DNA of 64,000 nt from UM-FILTER-40-17 sp032251335 (GTDB taxonomy: Bacteria > Bacteroidota > Bacteroidia > Flavobacteriales > Flavobacteriaceae): positions 51,226 through 115,225 of the forward strand of contig JAVVDW010000009.1 in the NCBI GenBank assembly GCA_032251335.1. Reading direction: 5' to 3'. Position numbers and translations under genes: made by a program. Shown here one piece after another: positions 61,080-64,000 of this stretch. The notes below the pieces were generated by a model. That model made no database searches. It was given only the letters and a program-made list of their open reading frames with translations, and was not told the DNA's origin. Every line of letters begins with the position of its first letter. Position 1 is the first letter of the stretch.

Positions 61080-61107
61080 CTGTTTATAATTATTGTTTTT
61101 CAAAGTC
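61080..61107 (-). repeat. Leader remnant of the hairpin repeat upstream of xth
   Basis: CTGTTTATAATTATTG followed by TTTTTCAAAGTC abuts the xth ATG and matches the leader plus next bases of copies A1/A2 and B. The hairpin arms are not present beyond it. Confidence 0.45.
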
Positions 61108-61311
61108 TTTTTTTTTGATTGCGTCAAACACAAAAGTATCCGTTTAATTATTGGCAAGTTAAACATCTACTAATACAAGCGCTTCGCAGTTTGTTTTTTT
61201 AGACTTTAAAAATAGACATTATTTTAAAAAAGCGCACAAAACATCTGTATCCATAATTTTTTTTTAAATTTAACGGTCTGAATAATTTTTGACAAAACAA
61301 ACAAAACCCTC

Positions 61312-63219
61312 ATGAGCAACTACCACATCAAACACCTCGAAGAATACTATCAAGTGTATCGAAAGTCGGTGCGCAACCCCGAACTTTTTTGGGAAGAAGT
61401 GGCCGAAGAGCATTTTCTTTGGCATAAAAAATGGGACAATGTTTTGAGCTGGGACTTTACAAAACCTGAAGTCAAATGGTTTGAAGGTGCCAAACTCAAC
61501 ATCACCGAAAACTGTATAGACAGACATTTGCATACACGCGGAAACAGAACCGCTATTCTTTTTGAACCGAACAATCCGGAAGAACCGGCCCAACACATTT
61601 CGTATTCCCAACTGCACGCACGCGTTAACCAAATGGCCAATGTGCTCAAAAGCAAAGGCATCAAAAAAGGCGACCGCGTTTGCATCTATCTGCCCATGAT
61701 ACCCGAATTGGCTGTGGCTGTTTTGGCTTGTGCCAGAATTGGTGCCATCCATTCGGTGGTGTTTGCAGGGTTTTCCTCCACGGCACTTTCCACCCGCATT
61801 AACGACTGCGATGCCAAAATGGTGATCACATCCGACGGCTCGTATAGAGGCGATAAAACCATCGACCTGAAAGGCATCGTCGATAAAGCATTGGATGACT
61901 GTCCCGGAGTAAATTGTGTGTTGGTGGTCAATCGCATCAACAGTGAAATTAATATGAAATCGGGACGCGACTATTGGATTCAGCCTCTTTTAGACAAGTC
62001 CTCGAGTGATTTTCCGGCGGAAATTATGGATGCGGAAGATCCGTTGTTTATTCTTTATACTTCAGGCTCCACCGGCAAGCCCAAAGGCATGCTGCATACC
62101 ACAGCCGGCTATATGGTTTATACCGCCTACACTTTTAAAAATGTGTTTCAATACAAGCAAGACGATGTATATTGGTGCACGGCAGATATCGGCTGGATTA
62201 CAGGCCACAGCTATATTATCTATGGTCCTTTGCTCAATGGCGCTACTTCTGTAATGTTTGAAGGCGTACCTCACTACCCCGATTTTGGTCGTTTTTGGGA
62301 AATTGTCGAAAAGCACAAAGTCAACCAATTTTACACAGCTCCAACGGCTATTCGGGCATTGGCGAAGCAACATTTGGACTTTGTAGAAAAAAGAGATTTA
62401 TCCTCGTTGAAAGTGCTCGGAACTGTAGGCGAACCCATCAATGAAGAAGCTTGGCACTGGTATAACGACAATGTTGGGAAGAAAAAATGCCCCATCGTAG
62501 ATACGTGGTGGCAAACCGAAACCGGCGGTATTATGATTACGCCGATTCCCTTTGCTACGCCTACCAAACCCACCTATGCTACACTTCCATTTATCGGCAT
62601 ACAACCGGTATTGATGGATGAAAATGGTGCAGAAATACACGGCAACCAAGTAGATGGCAGGTTATGTATAAAATTTCCGTGGCCGTCTATAGCCCGAACC
62701 ATTTGGGGTGATCATAAACGATTTAAAGACACCTATTTTTCAGGGTTTGAAAACATGTATTTTACCGGAGACGGCGCTTTGCGCGACGAGGTGGGCTATT
62801 ATCGAATTACCGGTCGTGTGGACGATGTGATTATTGTTTCCGGACACAATTTAGGCACAGCACCAATTGAAGATGCCATCAACGAGCATCCGGCTGTGGC
62901 AGAAAGTGCCGTGGTAGGTTTCCCTCACGAGGTAAAAGGCAATGCACTGTACGGCTTTGTTATTTTAAAAGAAACCGGCGAAAGCCGCGTACAAGACAAT
63001 GTACGCAAGGAAATCAACCAAATCATAACCGAACACATCGGGCCTATTGCCAAGTTAGACAAAATTCAGTTTACCTCCGGCTTACCCAAAACCCGAAGCG
63101 GAAAAATCATGCGCCGCATCCTACGGAAAATCGCTGCCCGCGATGTCGAAAATTTAGGAGACATCAGTACTTTATTGAATCCGGAAGTGGTGGATGAGAT
63201 TAAGGAAAATAGCATTTGA
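61312..63219 (+). CDS. acs: Acetyl-CoA synthetase
   Basis: Acs activates acetate with ATP and CoA. The 635-residue protein has the phosphate loop LYTSGSTGKPKGM (about 247-259), GWITGHSY, DTWWQTETGG and YFTGDGALRDEVGYY, and the C-terminal lysine motif TRSGKIMRRILRKIA that is acetylated in related enzymes. The length and motifs are typical. A TAATTTTTG stretch upstream may be a promoter with altered spacing. Confidence 0.96.
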   Translation: MSNYHIKHLEEYYQVYRKSVRNPELFWEEVAEEHFLWHKKWDNVLSWDFTKPEVKWFEGAKLNITENCIDRHLHTRGNRTAILFEPNNPEEPAQHISYSQLHARVNQMANVLKSKGIKKGDRVCIYLPMIPELAVAVLACARIGAIHSVVFAGFSSTALSTRINDCDAKMVITSDGSYRGDKTIDLKGIVDKALDDCPGVNCVLVVNRINSEINMKSGRDYWIQPLLDKSSSDFPAEIMDAEDPLFILYTSGSTGKPKGMLHTTAGYMVYTAYTFKNVFQYKQDDVYWCTADIGWITGHSYIIYGPLLNGATSVMFEGVPHYPDFGRFWEIVEKHKVNQFYTAPTAIRALAKQHLDFVEKRDLSSLKVLGTVGEPINEEAWHWYNDNVGKKKCPIVDTWWQTETGGIMITPIPFATPTKPTYATLPFIGIQPVLMDENGAEIHGNQVDGRLCIKFPWPSIARTIWGDHKRFKDTYFSGFENMYFTGDGALRDEVGYYRITGRVDDVIIVSGHNLGTAPIEDAINEHPAVAESAVVGFPHEVKGNALYGFVILKETGESRVQDNVRKEINQIITEHIGPIAKLDKIQFTSGLPKTRSGKIMRRILRKIAARDVENLGDISTLLNPEVVDEIKENSI

Positions 63220-63292
63220 TTTTTTTGTTAATTTTACACAGATTTGCAGGTCGGGTTGAACCTTCAAAAGGACTTGTAATAAATTACACCGA

Positions 63293-64000
63293 ATGGAAAA
63301 CCATAGTTTTCAAACTAAAAAATCAGCTCAACTTTTGCACAGATTCCAAATATCAATACTTGCTTTAATAATCAGCTTTTTCTCTACCTTGTCTTTTGCC
63401 CAAGCACCCGATGAAGACCAGCTCGGTGCATGGTATATGTATTTTTATAACTACAACTTTAAAGAAAGTCGTTGGGGCATTCAAGGCGATTTTCAATACC
63501 GCGATTGGCGCGGATTGGGCGACCGTGAACAATTATTATTGCGTTCAGGAGTAACCTATGTTCCGAAAGATTCGGGTGTAAAGTTCACTTTAGGTTATGC
63601 CAATATCACCTCTGGTGCTTTTGGGAGAGATATTGACAATCCATCAACAGAAAACCGCATTTATCAGGAAGCACTTTTTTCCAACACCATTTTGTATCGC
63701 TTGTTGCTCACACACCGTTTTAGATACGAACAAAGATGGGTAGAAAATCAAGATTTCAGAACCCGATTTCGGTACAACATCTTTGTCAACGTTCCATTTA
63801 ACAATAAAACATTGAATAAAAACACTTATTATTTTGCGTTCTATAACGAAATTTTTATCAATGGAGAACAAGATATCGGCAATGGCCAAGAGGTGGAATA
63901 TTTTGACAGAAACCGTACCTATTTAGTCGCTCCTTATAAATTCTCATTTTCATTTACACGGATTAATTTTGGGTACAAATTCCAACGGAATAAAACAGAC
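63293..64000 (+). CDS. DUF2490 family outer-membrane-type protein (partial, cut by window edge)
   Basis: The frame starts at the ATG at 63293 and stays open to the window end (236 codons). A long N-terminus leads to a signal peptide (LIISFFSTLSFAQ). The mature part matches DUF2490: GAWYMYFYNYNF, SRWGIQGDFQYRDW, TLGYANITSG, RYEQRW and FRTRFRYN. Such proteins are predicted beta-barrels. The stop lies beyond the window, and function is unknown. Confidence 0.78.
   Translation, partial: MENHSFQTKKSAQLLHRFQISILALIISFFSTLSFAQAPDEDQLGAWYMYFYNYNFKESRWGIQGDFQYRDWRGLGDREQLLLRSGVTYVPKDSGVKFTLGYANITSGAFGRDIDNPSTENRIYQEALFSNTILYRLLLTHRFRYEQRWVENQDFRTRFRYNIFVNVPFNNKTLNKNTYYFAFYNEIFINGEQDIGNGQEVEYFDRNRTYLVAPYKFSFSFTRINFGYKFQRNKTD

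Overview
The window is a chromosomal segment of a Flavobacteriia (Bacteroidota) bacterium. The evidence is a PorZ-type type IX secretion protein with a C-terminal sorting domain, several families largely confined to Bacteroidota (DUF2480, DUF3078, DUF4175, DUF4254, DUF6341, DUF6427), an isoleucyl-tRNA synthetase with the GIHH form of the HIGH motif, and promoter boxes of the TAnnTTTG type. Gene density is high and most genes are core metabolism. I see no rRNA or tRNA gene, no CRISPR array, no transposase and no phage gene.

Layout. 1-7.4 kb (minus): ileS (cut by the window edge), recO, porZ, hemB, DUF3078 and DUF2480. 7.3-13.7 kb (minus): a SUF iron-sulfur operon in the order sufA-like, sufB, sufC, sufD, sufS, sufE, DUF59, interrupted between sufB and sufC by two tandem copies of an intergenic hairpin repeat. 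13.8-25.5 kb: tadA and dxs (divergent), a PpiD-type foldase, thiL-recX-serS, bioB with a stand-alone ketosynthase, a DAO-type flavoprotein and mtgA. 25.5-34.4 kb: plsC, an S9 prolyl oligopeptidase lipoprotein, a DoxX-like protein, asd, mscL, alr-tdk, a conserved unknown, a second DoxX-like protein and rsmI. 34.4-41.8 kb: a tetrapyrrole cluster hemA-hemC-trkH-trkA-hemD-hemE read leftwards, with a potassium uptake pair inside it and a divergent AraC-type regulator. 41.8-54 kb: cvpA, an SPFH protein, gltX, an AlkB-like monooxygenase, then a plus-strand run of DUF4175-ybeY-mnmG-methyltransferase and an OmpH-like lipoprotein. 54-64 kb: a GT9/DUF4254/DUF6427 cluster, PhnA-like, DUF6341, purD, a PaaK-like ligase, xth, acs and the start of a DUF2490 protein.

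How the genes fit together. hemA, hemC, hemD, hemE and hemB cover tetrapyrrole synthesis from glutamyl-tRNA to coproporphyrinogen III, and the SUF operon supplies clusters for enzymes such as BioB. dxs, thiL, alr, mtgA, asd and plsC feed isoprenoid, thiamine, cell wall, amino acid and lipid synthesis.

The least explained features are non-coding. The first is a dispersed inverted-repeat family with a 9-position stem and a loop of 36-38 nt. It lies upstream of four minus-strand genes (porZ, sufC, the S9 peptidase, alkB), a related leader sits at xth, and its stem shows C-G, U-G and U-A states at one position. The second is a pair of sequences matching the ParB site parS at 15/16 and 14/16 positions that bracket mnmG, which suggests a centromere-like, perhaps origin-proximal, region.
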